Below are positions 1 through 8,790 of a stretch of 59,681 bases of DNA, piece after piece. The notes below the pieces were generated by a model. It searched no databases. It saw only the letters and a program-made list of their open reading frames with translations, and had not been told where the DNA came from. The translations under genes were made by a program, and so were the position numbers. Source of the stretch: Bacteroidaceae bacterium (GTDB lineage: Bacteria > Bacteroidota > Bacteroidia > Bacteroidales > Bacteroidaceae); NCBI GenBank assembly GCA_017448825.1, contig JAFSKR010000040.1, positions 1-59,681 on the forward strand, given 5' to 3'. Numbering within the stretch: the stretch's first letter is position 1; each line of letters opens with the position of its first letter.

Positions 1-1
1 C

Positions 2-532
2 TTCATGTGGAACAACTTCTTCAACCACATCGACATCAAGCCCGAGAACGTCCACATCCTCAACGGCAACGCCCCCGACCTCATCGCCGAGTGCAACCAC
101 TACGAGGAAATGATAGCCGAGGCTGGAGGAGTTGACCTCTTCATGGGCGGCATCGGTCCCGATGGACACTTGGCCTTCAACGAGCCGGGCTCATCCCTCT
201 CCTCACGCACACGCATCAAGACGCTGACCACCGACACCATCCACGCCAACAGCCGCTTCTTCAATGGCGACCTCTCGCTCGTACCCAAGCAGGCCTTGAC
301 TGTCGGCATCGGAACCGTGATGGACGCCAAGGAAGTGCTCCTTGTGTGCAGTGGACACAACAAGGCACGTGCCCTCAAGCACTGCATCGACGGCGACATC
401 AGCCACAAGTGGACATCCTCCATGCTCCAGATGCACCCCCATGCCATCGTGGTGTGCGACGAAGCCGCCTGTGACGAACTCACGGTCGGCACCTACAAAT
501 ACTACCTCGACAAAGAGCGTGGCAATCTCTAA
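2..532 (+). CDS. nagB: Glucosamine-6-phosphate deaminase, 5'-truncated by the window edge
   Basis: Converts glucosamine 6-phosphate to fructose 6-phosphate plus ammonia in amino-sugar catabolism (cytoplasm). The visible 176 codons are the C-terminal two thirds; E. coli NagB has 266 residues, so about 90 are missing to the left. The active-site block GGIGPDGHLAFNEPGSS carries Asp, His and Glu at the spacing of E. coli D141, H143 and E148. The ending (YKYYLDKE) is complete. The reading frame is open to base 2, so the ATG at base 5 is internal and not the start. A strong terminator follows at 591-680. Identification is secure; a NagB-like isomerase domain protein is the only alternative. Confidence 0.93.
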   Translation, partial: FMWNNFFNHIDIKPENVHILNGNAPDLIAECNHYEEMIAEAGGVDLFMGGIGPDGHLAFNEPGSSLSSRTRIKTLTTDTIHANSRFFNGDLSLVPKQALTVGIGTVMDAKEVLLVCSGHNKARALKHCIDGDISHKWTSSMLQMHPHAIVVCDEAACDELTVGTYKYYLDKERGNL

Positions 533-590
533 TTGGACCATTCACTACCGTTACATCAAAACCAAGAATCGTTCTTAAATACTCCAAAAT

Positions 591-659
591 CGACGTGCCC
601 CACACCGATTGACCGACGTGCCCCACACCGATTGACCGACGTGCCCCACACCGGTTCAT
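591..659 (+). repeat. Three 23-nt direct repeats feeding one terminator arm
   Basis: Three head-to-tail 23-nt copies start at 591, 614 and 637, each opening with CGACGTGCCCCACACCG. Copies 1 and 2 are identical; copy 3 differs at its 3' end, where it turns into the loop of the following hairpin. Each copy can pair with the single inverted arm at 660-676. Confidence 0.9.
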
Positions 660-680
660 CGATGTGGGGCACGTCGTTTT
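637..680 (+). terminator. Rho-independent terminator of nagB
   Basis: CGACGTGCCCCACACCG (637-653) pairs with CGATGTGGGGCACGTCG (660-676), giving a 17-bp stem with one mismatch and a short loop, followed by TTTT (677-680). It lies about 100 bases after the nagB stop. Because the stem is nearly symmetric it may also serve the convergent gene ending at 698. Confidence 0.8.
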
Positions 681-697
681 ATTGATGATTCGTCAAT

Positions 698-1162
698 TTA
701 TTTCCTTGCTCTTTCTACTTTTCCAAACCAAAACTTCAGTGTTGCAATAAACAAGACCAAATAACTGGTTACCCAAAAGTAGTAACCCACATGACATTGA
801 TAGGAACCGTCAAAGAAAGAACACATGAAGAACCACGAGATGGCCAATAGCAACGCCATCATACTAAACACAACAGTTCGGTCTCGAACTCCCTTCAGCA
901 CCAAATCTATGACAGCAAGGAAGTAGAAGATGTTAGAAGACCACGCCAAAAAGGGACTAATATGAACAAAAACCATCAGCCATCCGAGCCACAAAGCCAC
1001 AAAACCTAAGACAACATCGCCGCCATAGTTGATATGACAACCTGTTGGGGTAAGACAAGCTATCACGTATAAAAACGCACTCGTGAAAACCCATTTGTCC
1101 ACCGCCCTCCATTGCTTTTTAGTCTTCATGCCCTTTGGGGTCAAGGATTCTGACATCAGCAT
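698..1162 (-). CDS. Small multi-spanning membrane protein, unknown function
   Basis: About 154 residues with four strongly hydrophobic segments (around LYVIACL, VVLGFVALWLGWLMVFV through FYFLAVIDLVL, VVFSMMALLLAISWFF and YYFWVTSYLVLFIATL), so an inner-membrane protein is expected. The open frame extends upstream into gmk, but the Met at 1162 (MLMSESLTPKG) avoids the overlap and has an AAAAGG stretch just ahead; Met codons at 1156 and 1129 are alternatives. It is the last gene of the leftward yicC-gmk run. I recognise no family and assign no function. Confidence 0.6.
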   Translation of the reverse strand: MLMSESLTPKGMKTKKQWRAVDKWVFTSAFLYVIACLTPTGCHINYGGDVVLGFVALWLGWLMVFVHISPFLAWSSNIFYFLAVIDLVLKGVRDRTVVFSMMALLLAISWFFMCSFFDGSYQCHVGYYFWVTSYLVLFIATLKFWFGKVERARK

Positions 1163-1175
1163 ACAAAATACCTTT

Positions 1176-1754
1176 TCACTCTTCCAAAAAGTCTTCGACA
1201 AGGGCGAGGGTTTCGACTTGTGCCACCTCAAGAATGTCGTTGACAACCACTTCGTCAAACTGATCGGCATAGGTCAGTTCGTAGGAGGCACGCTGGATGC
1301 GTTGCTCGATGACTTCGGGCGCATCGGTGCCACGTTTCTCAAGGCGGCGGCGCAATTCGTCGATGCTGGGCGGCTGGATGAAGATGCTCAGAGCGCGCTT
1401 GCCATAGGCTTTCTTGATGTTCATGGCACCATGCACATCAACATCGAAGACGATGTTCTGACCTGCTGCCAACTGCTTGTCAACTTGCGATTTCAACGTA
1501 CCATAAAATTTGTCAGTATAGACTTCCTCATACTCGAGGAACTCGTCATTGGCTATCTTCTGACGAAATTCCTCGGGAGTAAGGAAAAAGTACTCCACGC
1601 CATTCTGCTCAGTGCCACGTGGAGCACGCGAGGTAGCGGAGATGGAGAAGTGGAGGTTGAGCCGTTCCTCACCCTCGTCAGCCATGATGCTGCTGATAAT
1701 GGTCGATTTTCCCGAACCCGACGGGGCGGCAAAGATGATAAGTTTTCCTTCCAT
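1176..1754 (-). CDS. gmk: Guanylate kinase
   Basis: Phosphorylates GMP to GDP with ATP in purine nucleotide metabolism. The 192-residue protein begins MEGKLIIFAAPSGSGKST, giving the P-loop (APSGSGKST); GMP-binding features follow (SATSRAPRGTE, then YFFLTPEEF and FLEYEEVY), and FDVDVHGAMNIKK matches the family. Length is normal. An in-frame Met four codons upstream (1766) would overlap the yicC stop; the Met at 1754 does not, so it is preferred. It is co-directional with yicC with essentially no gap. Confidence 0.95.
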   Translation of the reverse strand: MEGKLIIFAAPSGSGKSTIISSIMADEGEERLNLHFSISATSRAPRGTEQNGVEYFFLTPEEFRQKIANDEFLEYEEVYTDKFYGTLKSQVDKQLAAGQNIVFDVDVHGAMNIKKAYGKRALSIFIQPPSIDELRRRLEKRGTDAPEVIEQRIQRASYELTYADQFDEVVVNDILEVAQVETLALVEDFLEE

Positions 1755-1755
1755 A

Positions 1756-2631
1756 TTACATGACATTGAGTACTTGTTCCTTGATTTGCTCCAGCTCGTC
1801 CTTCATCTTGACCACGATGTTCTGCATCTCAGCCTGATTGGACTTGGAGCCCGTGGTGTTGATTTCGCGTCCCATCTCCTGAGCGATGAAACCAAGCTTC
1901 TTGCCCTGTCCATGACCGTCCTGCATGGTCTCGACGAAATAGCGGAGATGGTTAGTGAGGCGCTGCTTCTCCTCGCTGATGTCGAGCTTCTCGATATAGT
2001 ATATCATCTCCTGCTCGAGGCGGTTCTTGTCATAGTCAACACCGATGTTCTGCTCGAGGGCATCGACAATGCGCTGGCGGATCTTCTCCGTGCGCTCCTT
2101 TTCGTATGGCTCGATGGATGCCAGCAGGAGGGCAATATTGTCAATCTTCTCCTGAAACTTCTTGGCCAAGGCTATGCCCTCCTGCTTGCGGAAGACCACG
2201 AGTTCATCGACAGCTCCCTCCACTGCCTGGCGAGCCACTGCCCACTCCTCGTCGGAAAGTTCCTCCACCTCGGTGTGAGTAAACACATCGGGCATACGCA
2301 GGAGGGTGGCGCACCAGTCATCGGGTGCGGGCAGCCCCAAGGCTTGCTGCATCTGCTCCACCTGCTGCTTGTAAGCGCTAACGAGTTTCATGTTGAGGGG
2401 TGAAGCGAGCGAAGCCTCATCTTTCTCGATCCAGAGGACGAATTCAACCTTTCCGCGCTCCAGTTTCTGCTGCATGATTTGCCGAATCTCCATCTCCTTC
2501 TCACGATAGATGGGGGCAATGCGTGCCGTGATGTCAAGTGCCTTGCTGTTGAGCGACTTCACCTCGGCATGAATCTTTTTTCCGTTGTATGCCACAACAC
2601 ACTTGCCGTAGCCCGTCATTGATTGTATCAT
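1756..2631 (-). CDS. yicC: YicC family protein (endoribonuclease-like)
   Basis: 291 residues starting with the family signature MIQSMTGYGK. The C-terminal half has the conserved block around NHLRYFVETM, GKKLGFIAQEMGREINTTGSKS and the ending KMKDELEQIKEQVLNV. E. coli YicC is a member of a family reported to act as an endoribonuclease; that role is taken from the family. The yicC-gmk pairing is common in bacteria. Transcription probably starts at the promoter 2655-2662, giving a leader of about 20 bases. Confidence 0.93.
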   Translation of the reverse strand: MIQSMTGYGKCVVAYNGKKIHAEVKSLNSKALDITARIAPIYREKEMEIRQIMQQKLERGKVEFVLWIEKDEASLASPLNMKLVSAYKQQVEQMQQALGLPAPDDWCATLLRMPDVFTHTEVEELSDEEWAVARQAVEGAVDELVVFRKQEGIALAKKFQEKIDNIALLLASIEPYEKERTEKIRQRIVDALEQNIGVDYDKNRLEQEMIYYIEKLDISEEKQRLTNHLRYFVETMQDGHGQGKKLGFIAQEMGREINTTGSKSNQAEMQNIVVKMKDELEQIKEQVLNVM

Positions 2632-2654
2632 GGTGTAATGCTTTAAATTTTGTG

Positions 2655-2662
2655 CAAAGGTA
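2655..2662 (-). promoter_or_regulatory. Bacteroidetes -7 box for yicC-gmk
   Basis: Reads TACCTTTG on the minus strand, an exact match to the Bacteroidetes TAnnTTTG element, 24 bases upstream of the yicC start. It is back to back with the tsaB promoter. Confidence 0.75.
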
Positions 2663-2779
2663 CGAAAACTAAAAAGTAAAAACTAACAAGTAAAAGTAAA
2701 AGTATGCTTTTGACCACAAAAAAGAGGGGGGAGACTGAGACTTTTAGTTTTTACTTTTTAGTTTTTCAGTTAAAATCCG

Positions 2780-2787
2780 TACCTTTG
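2780..2787 (+). promoter_or_regulatory. Bacteroidetes -7 box for the tsaB-ispF run
   Basis: TACCTTTG on the plus strand, 40 bases ahead of the tsaB ATG at 2827. It places the transcript start near 2795, inside the longer open frame starting at 2704, and so supports the internal start for tsaB. Confidence 0.75.
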
Positions 2788-2826
2788 CACACATTTTGTG
2801 TAAATAGAATAGAACATAATAAGACC

Positions 2827-3591
2827 ATGTCTGTTATTTTACATATAGAGACGGCGACTGATGTGTGTAGTGTGGCGGTGAGCCAAGACAGCGCCATCAT
2901 CTTCCAGACGGACACTTTGCCCCATGAGGGCGACTCTCCCCAAAATGAGAAGGGCACAAATCACGGGTCGGTGCTGGGCGTGATGGTGGACGAGGCGATA
3001 TCGTTCACAGACAATCATGCCATCCCGTTTGACGCAGTGGCGGTGAGTGCTGGCCCAGGAAGCTACACGGGGCTGCGCATCGGAGTGTCTATGGCAAAGG
3101 GAATCGCCTATGGCAGGGAACTGAAGCTCATCGCCGTGCCCACGCTGGAGGTGCAGTGTGTGCCTGTGCTGCTGGTACATGACGACCTGCCCGAGGATGC
3201 CCTGCTGTGCCCGATGCTCGACGCACGGAGGATGGAGGTGTATGCTGCTCTCTACACAAGAGCCTTGAAGGCGGTGATGCCCACTGCCCCTGTGGTGGTG
3301 GACGAGCACACGTTTGAGAAACAGCTGAAGGAGCATCCTGTCTATTTCTTCGGCAACGGGGCAGAGAAGTGCAAGGAAGTCATCCGGCATCCCAACGCCC
3401 ACTTTCTGGACGGTGTGCCCCTGCTCGCCAAGTATATGTCACCCCTCGCCGAGAAAAAGTTCCTGCAAGGGGACTTTGCCGATGTGGCGTACTTCGAGCC
3501 GAATTATCTGAAGGAGTTCCAGGCCACGGTGGCAAAGAACCCACTGGAAAGCCTGCCGCAAGGCAACGAAAAGGCGGAAGACGATGAATGA
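2827..3591 (+). CDS. tsaB: tRNA t6A biosynthesis protein TsaB
   Basis: Partner of TsaD in making N6-threonylcarbamoyladenosine at position 37 of ANN-decoding tRNAs. The 254-residue protein starts MSVILHIETATD, the ASKHA-fold opening, and has SAGPGSYTGLRIG, the TsaB hallmark. The open frame extends 41 codons upstream to 2704, but the promoter at 2780-2787 and the family N terminus place the start at 2827. Its TGA overlaps the next gene's ATG (ATGA at 3588-3591), implying translational coupling. Confidence 0.93.
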   Translation: MSVILHIETATDVCSVAVSQDSAIIFQTDTLPHEGDSPQNEKGTNHGSVLGVMVDEAISFTDNHAIPFDAVAVSAGPGSYTGLRIGVSMAKGIAYGRELKLIAVPTLEVQCVPVLLVHDDLPEDALLCPMLDARRMEVYAALYTRALKAVMPTAPVVVDEHTFEKQLKEHPVYFFGNGAEKCKEVIRHPNAHFLDGVPLLAKYMSPLAEKKFLQGDFADVAYFEPNYLKEFQATVAKNPLESLPQGNEKAEDDE

Positions 3592-4211
3592 ATGCAAACG
3601 ATGAAAATTATAATATGGATTACAATACGAAAAGAAAGCAACTGATTATGCCCGAATACGGGCGTGGCGTTCAGCAGATGGTGGAACACTGCAAGAGCAT
3701 TGCCGACCGTTCGGAGCGCACACGATGTGCCAAAAGCATCATCGCCACCATGTCGAACATGGCTGAACATACGGCAGACAAGGAAGACTTCCAGAAGAAA
3801 CTGTGGAACCACCTTGCCGCCATTGCGCAGTATGAACTGGACATCGACTATCCTGTGGAGATTGAGCGCATTGATAGCGAAGCAACACCGCCGGAAGCCA
3901 TCCGATATTCGCAGCGGCGAATCCGCCAACGCAACTACGGTGCTATTGTGGAGATGTTCACCGACCACCTTGCCACGATGGAACAGGGGGAACAGCGCGA
4001 CGACTTGGCTATACAGGTAGCGAACCATATGAAACGAGACCTCTCCAACTGGAGCGTCGATTCGATGAGTGACGAGCGTGTGGTGGACGATATGGCTCTC
4101 TACACGGACGGGAAAATCCAGATTGACCTGAACAGCACCCCACTCGTCAGCGACGGTGAACTCTTAAGCAACCGCATATCCACCAGCGTAAAGAAGAAAA
4201 AGAAAAAGTAA
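3588..4211 (+). CDS. DUF4290 family protein
   Basis: 207 residues; matches the Bacteroidetes-specific DUF4290 pattern, with DYNTKRKQLIMPEYGRGVQ near the N terminus and regular helices after it. No signal peptide or membrane span is visible. The C terminus is a lysine run (VKKKKKK). The function of the family is not known to me. It sits between tsaB (4-nt overlap) and murA (8-nt gap), as usual for Bacteroidales. A start at the later Met (MDYNTK, nine codons in) is possible. Confidence 0.85.
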   Translation: MNANDENYNMDYNTKRKQLIMPEYGRGVQQMVEHCKSIADRSERTRCAKSIIATMSNMAEHTADKEDFQKKLWNHLAAIAQYELDIDYPVEIERIDSEATPPEAIRYSQRRIRQRNYGAIVEMFTDHLATMEQGEQRDDLAIQVANHMKRDLSNWSVDSMSDERVVDDMALYTDGKIQIDLNSTPLVSDGELLSNRISTSVKKKKKK

Positions 4212-4219
4212 AGTAAAAG

Positions 4220-5527
4220 ATGGCTTCATTCATCATAGAGGGCGGCCACAAACTGCATGGCGAAATCACTCCCCAAGGTGCCAAGAACGAGGCACTGGAG
4301 GTAATCAGTGCCATCCTGCTCACGGCTGAGCCTGTCATCATACGGAACGTGCCCGACATACTGGATGTGCAGAACCTCATCAACCTGCTCAGCAAGATGG
4401 GGGTGCACGTGAAGAAACTGGCTGGCCACGACTGGTCGTTTCAGGCTGACGACATCGACTTGGCGTATCTGGGTAGTCAGGAGTTTGTGCAGCGTTGCTC
4501 CGCCCTACGTGGCAGCATCCTGTTGCTGGGACCTCAGTTAGGCAGGTTCCATAAGGCCTGTGTGGCAAAGCCTGGAGGCGACCAGATAGGTCGTCGCCGC
4601 CTGGACACGCACTTCATCGGTGTGCAGGAGCTGGGTGCCAAGTTCAACTACAGCATCGGGAGTGGGGTGTATGAGATTGATGCCAACGAGCTGAGGGGCA
4701 AGTATATGTTGCTGGATGAAGCCAGTGTGACAGGCACCGCCAACATCATCATGACGGCTGTGCTGGCCGAAGGCACCACAACCATCTACAATGCCGCCTG
4801 TGAGCCTTATATCCAGCAGCTCTGCAAGATGCTGAACGCGATGGGGGCTCGCATCACGGGCATTGGCTCCAACCTGCTGACCATCGAGGGGGTGAAGGTA
4901 CTGCATGGCACCGAACACACCATCCTGCCCGACATGATTGAGGTGGGGTCGTTCATCGGCATGGCCGCCATGACGGGCAGCGACATCACCATCAAGAATG
5001 TGAGCTATGACAACCTCGGTATTATCCCCCAGTCATTCAGTCGGCTGGGCATACAGATGGAACGCATCGGCGATGACATCCACATCCCTGAACACCAGCA
5101 CTACGAAGTCAGCTCGTTCATGGACGGTAGTACCATGTCACTGGCAGACGCACCGTGGCCAGGACTCACCCCCGACCTGCTGAGCATCATGCTGGTAGTG
5201 GCGACACAGGCGAAAGGCTCCGTGCTGATTCATCAGAAGATGTTCGAGAGTCGCTTGTTCTTTGTGGACAAGCTCATCGACATGGGGGCACAAATCATCC
5301 TTTGCGACCCTCACCGTGCCGTGGTGGTGGGTCACGACAACCAGATGAAGCTACGCGGCGCCAAGCTATCAAGCCCCGACATCCGTGCTGGTATTGCCCT
5401 GCTCATCGCCGCCCTCTCGGCAGAAGGTGTGAGCATGATCAGCAACATCGAGCAGATTGACCGTGGCTACGAAGACATCGAAGGACGACTGACTGCCTTG
5501 GGTGCCGCCATCAAGAGGATACAATAA
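4220..5527 (+). CDS. murA: UDP-N-acetylglucosamine 1-carboxyvinyltransferase, Asp-type active site
   Basis: First committed step of peptidoglycan synthesis: adds enolpyruvate from PEP to UDP-GlcNAc. 435 residues, full length. The N terminus (GGHKLHGEITPQGAKNEAL) carries the conserved Lys-Asn pair, and RGSILLLGPQLGRF and GGDQIGRRRLDTHFIG are MurA blocks. In E. coli the loop reads GGCTIG with the Cys115 that fosfomycin alkylates; here that position is Asp121. MurA enzymes with Asp at this site are active and fosfomycin-insensitive in other bacteria, so intrinsic insensitivity is inferred. Confidence 0.95.
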   Translation: MASFIIEGGHKLHGEITPQGAKNEALEVISAILLTAEPVIIRNVPDILDVQNLINLLSKMGVHVKKLAGHDWSFQADDIDLAYLGSQEFVQRCSALRGSILLLGPQLGRFHKACVAKPGGDQIGRRRLDTHFIGVQELGAKFNYSIGSGVYEIDANELRGKYMLLDEASVTGTANIIMTAVLAEGTTTIYNAACEPYIQQLCKMLNAMGARITGIGSNLLTIEGVKVLHGTEHTILPDMIEVGSFIGMAAMTGSDITIKNVSYDNLGIIPQSFSRLGIQMERIGDDIHIPEHQHYEVSSFMDGSTMSLADAPWPGLTPDLLSIMLVVATQAKGSVLIHQKMFESRLFFVDKLIDMGAQIILCDPHRAVVVGHDNQMKLRGAKLSSPDIRAGIALLIAALSAEGVSMISNIEQIDRGYEDIEGRLTALGAAIKRIQ

Positions 5528-5603
5528 AAAGCCCCTCTTTGCACTGTGGACATCTCCCCTCTCTATGAGAAGAAGGCCATGTGGGATGTTAGATTATAGA
5601 AAA

Positions 5604-6128
5604 ATGATAAGACCTGAAGACGTATATCAGATTGGGCGCATGGGCAAGGCGCACGGACTGAAGGGAGAGATCAACTTTCAGTTCACGGATGACGTGTGGG
5701 ACCGTGCCGACTGCGATTATATAATATGTGAAGTGGACAGTATCCTCGTACCCTTCTTCATCGAGGAATACCGATTCCGCAGTGACTCGACCGCCATCAT
5801 GAAGCTGGAAGACATTGATAGTGCGGATGCTGTACAGTTTCTGGTGAACAGCAAAGTTTATCTCGAAAAGAAGCATCAAGAAGAACTGGACGATGAAGAG
5901 GTATCACTCCCCTATTTCATTGGTTTCAAGATGGTGGATGGTGGCAACGGCAAGGACATCGGCACCATTGTCGATATTGACGACAAGACGGACAACTGGC
6001 TCTTCATCGTGGAGAAGGAGGATGGCAGCGATGTGATGATACCAGCCCACGAAGCGTTTATCGCAACCATTCAAAAAGAAGAGAGAATCATGGTGATGGA
6101 CTTACCATCAGGACTTTTAGACTTATGA
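5604..6128 (+). CDS. rimM: 16S rRNA processing protein RimM
   Basis: Ribosome maturation factor that assists 30S head assembly near S19. The 174-residue protein begins MIRPEDVYQIGRMGKAHGLKGE, the RimM N-terminal beta-barrel motif, and the PRC-barrel half follows (DIGTIVDIDDKTDNWLF, VMIPAHEAFI). The open frame extends upstream to 5502 inside murA, but family length and the GRMGKAHG position favour the ATG at 5604. The stop overlaps the dxr start (ATGA). Confidence 0.92.
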   Translation: MIRPEDVYQIGRMGKAHGLKGEINFQFTDDVWDRADCDYIICEVDSILVPFFIEEYRFRSDSTAIMKLEDIDSADAVQFLVNSKVYLEKKHQEELDDEEVSLPYFIGFKMVDGGNGKDIGTIVDIDDKTDNWLFIVEKEDGSDVMIPAHEAFIATIQKEERIMVMDLPSGLLDL

Positions 6129-7267
6129 AGAAAAGAATTTGTATTTTAGGCTCAACAGGAAGCATCGGCACTCAAGCACTGGACGTGATAGGGCAGCACA
6201 GTGACCTCTATGAGGCATACGTGCTGACGGCATACAACAATGCAGACCTGCTCATCGAACAGGCAAGGACGTACAACCCCGAGGCGGTGGTCATCGCGAA
6301 GGAATCGAATTACGAGAAGGTGAAGGAAGGCCTTGCCGATTTGCCCATTAAGGTATATACAGGAGCCGATGCGCTCTGCCAAGTGGTACAAGATGACAAC
6401 GTGGACATCGTGCTTGCCTCAATGGTGGGGTTTGCAGGACTGGAACCCACCATCGCCGCCATCAAGGCGAAGAAGATAATAGCCTTGGCAAACAAGGAAA
6501 CACTGGTAGTGGCTGGCGACCTCATCACACGGCTGGCTAACGAGAACCAAGTGCCCATCCTACCTGTGGACTCTGAACACTCAGCCATATTCCAGTGTCT
6601 GGAACCAGGCAATCGCATCGACAAGATTCTGCTCACTTGCAGCGGCGGCCCTTTCCGCAAGCTGACGAAGGAACAGCTAAAGACGGTGACGAAGGCCGAT
6701 GCCCTCGCCCACCCCACCTGGAACATGGGGGCGAAAATCACCATCGATTCTGCCACCCTGATGAACAAGGGCTTTGAGGTCATCGAGGCAAAGTGGCTCT
6801 TTGGTGTGAGACCCCAACAGATAGAAGTGGTGGTGCATCCGCAGTCAGTCATCCATAGTGCCGTGCAGTTTGAGGACGGTGCGGTGAAGGCGCAGTTGGG
6901 TGTGCCCGATATGAGGCTGCCCATCCAGTATGCGTTCAGCTATCCACGGCGCCTCACACTGAAAGGTGAGCGTCTCAACCTGTTCACGCTGAAAGACTTG
7001 ACCTTCGAGCAGCCAGACATGGAGCGGTTCCGCTGCCTTGGCTTGGCATACGAGGCACTGCATCAGGGGGGCAATATGCCCTGCATCCTAAATGCCGCCA
7101 ACGAAGTGGCGAACCGTGCCTTCATTGACGACAAAATCGGCTTTGAACAGATTGGCGACATCATCGAGAAGACAATGGCGAAGATAGACTTCACCACAAC
7201 ATCCACATTAGAAACTTATTTACAAACAGACAAAGAGGCCAGAGCGTTTGCCTCCACACTTGTGTGA
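6125..7267 (+). CDS. dxr: 1-deoxy-D-xylulose 5-phosphate reductoisomerase
   Basis: Second step of the MEP isoprenoid pathway, making MEP from DXP with NADPH. 380 residues. The NADPH-binding motif GSTGSIGTQALDV is at the N terminus, PVDSEHSAIFQ supplies the metal-binding Asp and Glu, and SGGPFR is the substrate loop. ispF from the same pathway is in the same run at 13,993. It overlaps rimM by 4 nt and is followed by rseP after 40 bases. Confidence 0.96.
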   Translation: MKKRICILGSTGSIGTQALDVIGQHSDLYEAYVLTAYNNADLLIEQARTYNPEAVVIAKESNYEKVKEGLADLPIKVYTGADALCQVVQDDNVDIVLASMVGFAGLEPTIAAIKAKKIIALANKETLVVAGDLITRLANENQVPILPVDSEHSAIFQCLEPGNRIDKILLTCSGGPFRKLTKEQLKTVTKADALAHPTWNMGAKITIDSATLMNKGFEVIEAKWLFGVRPQQIEVVVHPQSVIHSAVQFEDGAVKAQLGVPDMRLPIQYAFSYPRRLTLKGERLNLFTLKDLTFEQPDMERFRCLGLAYEALHQGGNMPCILNAANEVANRAFIDDKIGFEQIGDIIEKTMAKIDFTTTSTLETYLQTDKEARAFASTLV

Positions 7268-7307
7268 GAACCTTCGGGGTCGGCACAAGCTCATTTGAAG
7301 TATTGAC

Positions 7308-8783
7308 ATGGAAACAGTATTGATTAAAGGTCTGCAACTCATCGTTGCCTTGGCACTGCTGGTGGCACTGCACGAAGGCGGTCATTTTGTGGCAGCAAAG
7401 ATTTTTAAGGTAAGAGTGGAAAAGTTCTACTTGTTTTTCGACTGGAAATTCAGCCTGTTCAGCACCTACAGCAACTGGTGGCGCAAACTGAGAGGAAAGG
7501 CACCTGCCAAGAAGAAGGAGAACGGGGAATATGAATATGAGGGTACGGAATACGGTATCGGCTGGATACCATTAGGTGGCTATGTAAAAATCTCAGGCAT
7601 GGTGGACGAGTCCTCTTTCAACGAAGATGACAGCCAGAAGAATTTTTGGAAGCAACTACCGCAATTGATGAAGCACATCATCGTGAAGAACAAAAACGTA
7701 AAGGGCGAACGATGGGAGTTCCGCACACGCCCAGCATGGCAACGTCTCATCATCATGTTGGGAGGTATCATCGTGAACTTCCTCACCGCGTTTGTCATCT
7801 ACGCTATGGTGCTGTTTGCTTGGGGGGAGAGTTTCGTGAAGAGCGAGGACATGACTTACGGCATGAAGTTCTCGGAACAGGCAAAGGCTGATGGTTTCCG
7901 AGATGGCGACATCATCGTCAAGACGGATGATGAAGCAGTGGAATCGTGGAGTGTCTCTGTGCTGCAAGATATGTCGAACGCCAAGACGGTGACCGTGTTG
8001 CGTGATGGTAAAGAGGAAGTCATCCACATGCCAGAAGAACTCTCACTGCTCGACATGATAGAGCAACCGATGTATGCCGCCATGCGTGCTCCCCTACAGA
8101 TTGACAGCATCCTGCCCGGCACTCCTGCCGAAGAGATGGGGCTGAAGAAGACTGACAGAATCTGCTCGGTGAACGGCATAGACATCAAGGATTTCAACGA
8201 CTTCCAAAACAGCCTTATCGCCTTGCAGAAAGCACTTCCTGAGGATGCGAATTTTGGGGATAGCCTGAAAGCACGTCAAATCACGATGGTACTGAACGAC
8301 TCGGTGGAGAAGAAGGTGACGCTCACCCCTGAGTTCACCTTGGGATTTGCCAACGCCATGCCTTATCAGGACAAAATCACCACTAAGAAATACGGCTTCT
8401 TCGAGTCATTCCCGGCCGGTGTGAAATACGGCATCGAGACGCTAAAGAGTTATGTAGACCAGATGAAATATGTCTTCACCAAGAAGGGTGCACGTCAGGT
8501 TGGTGGCTTCATCAGCATCGGCAACATCTTCCCAGACACTTGGAACTGGCAACGCTTTTGGCTGCTGACAGCCTTCCTGTCCATCGTGCTGGGCTTCATG
8601 AACGTGTTGCCCATCCCTGCTCTGGATGGTGGTCACGCCCTCTTCGCCACATTTGAACTGCTGACTGGAAAACGTCTGAACGACAACTTCCTGCTGGTGG
8701 TTCAATACTTCGGTATGTACCTCCTGTTGGGCATCATGATACTGGCACAACTCAACGACATTTTAAGACTGATAGGACTCTGA
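7308..8783 (+). CDS. rseP: RIP zinc metalloprotease RseP
   Basis: Intramembrane site-2 protease. HEGGH (residues 22-26) in the first membrane segment is the zinc site, and ALDGGHALF near the C terminus is the second conserved motif. Central PDZ regions are visible (for example ILPGTPAEEMGLKKTD). At 491 residues it is slightly longer than E. coli RseP, typical of Bacteroidetes members with an insert before the second membrane span. The usual role is cutting anti-sigma factors; the substrate here is unknown. Confidence 0.93.
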   Translation: METVLIKGLQLIVALALLVALHEGGHFVAAKIFKVRVEKFYLFFDWKFSLFSTYSNWWRKLRGKAPAKKKENGEYEYEGTEYGIGWIPLGGYVKISGMVDESSFNEDDSQKNFWKQLPQLMKHIIVKNKNVKGERWEFRTRPAWQRLIIMLGGIIVNFLTAFVIYAMVLFAWGESFVKSEDMTYGMKFSEQAKADGFRDGDIIVKTDDEAVESWSVSVLQDMSNAKTVTVLRDGKEEVIHMPEELSLLDMIEQPMYAAMRAPLQIDSILPGTPAEEMGLKKTDRICSVNGIDIKDFNDFQNSLIALQKALPEDANFGDSLKARQITMVLNDSVEKKVTLTPEFTLGFANAMPYQDKITTKKYGFFESFPAGVKYGIETLKSYVDQMKYVFTKKGARQVGGFISIGNIFPDTWNWQRFWLLTAFLSIVLGFMNVLPIPALDGGHALFATFELLTGKRLNDNFLLVVQYFGMYLLLGIMILAQLNDILRLIGL

Positions 8784-8790
8784 CAAGACG

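Noticed and set aside
1083-1763. 226-codon plus-strand ORF
   Set aside because: Antisense to gmk, which has unambiguous motifs.
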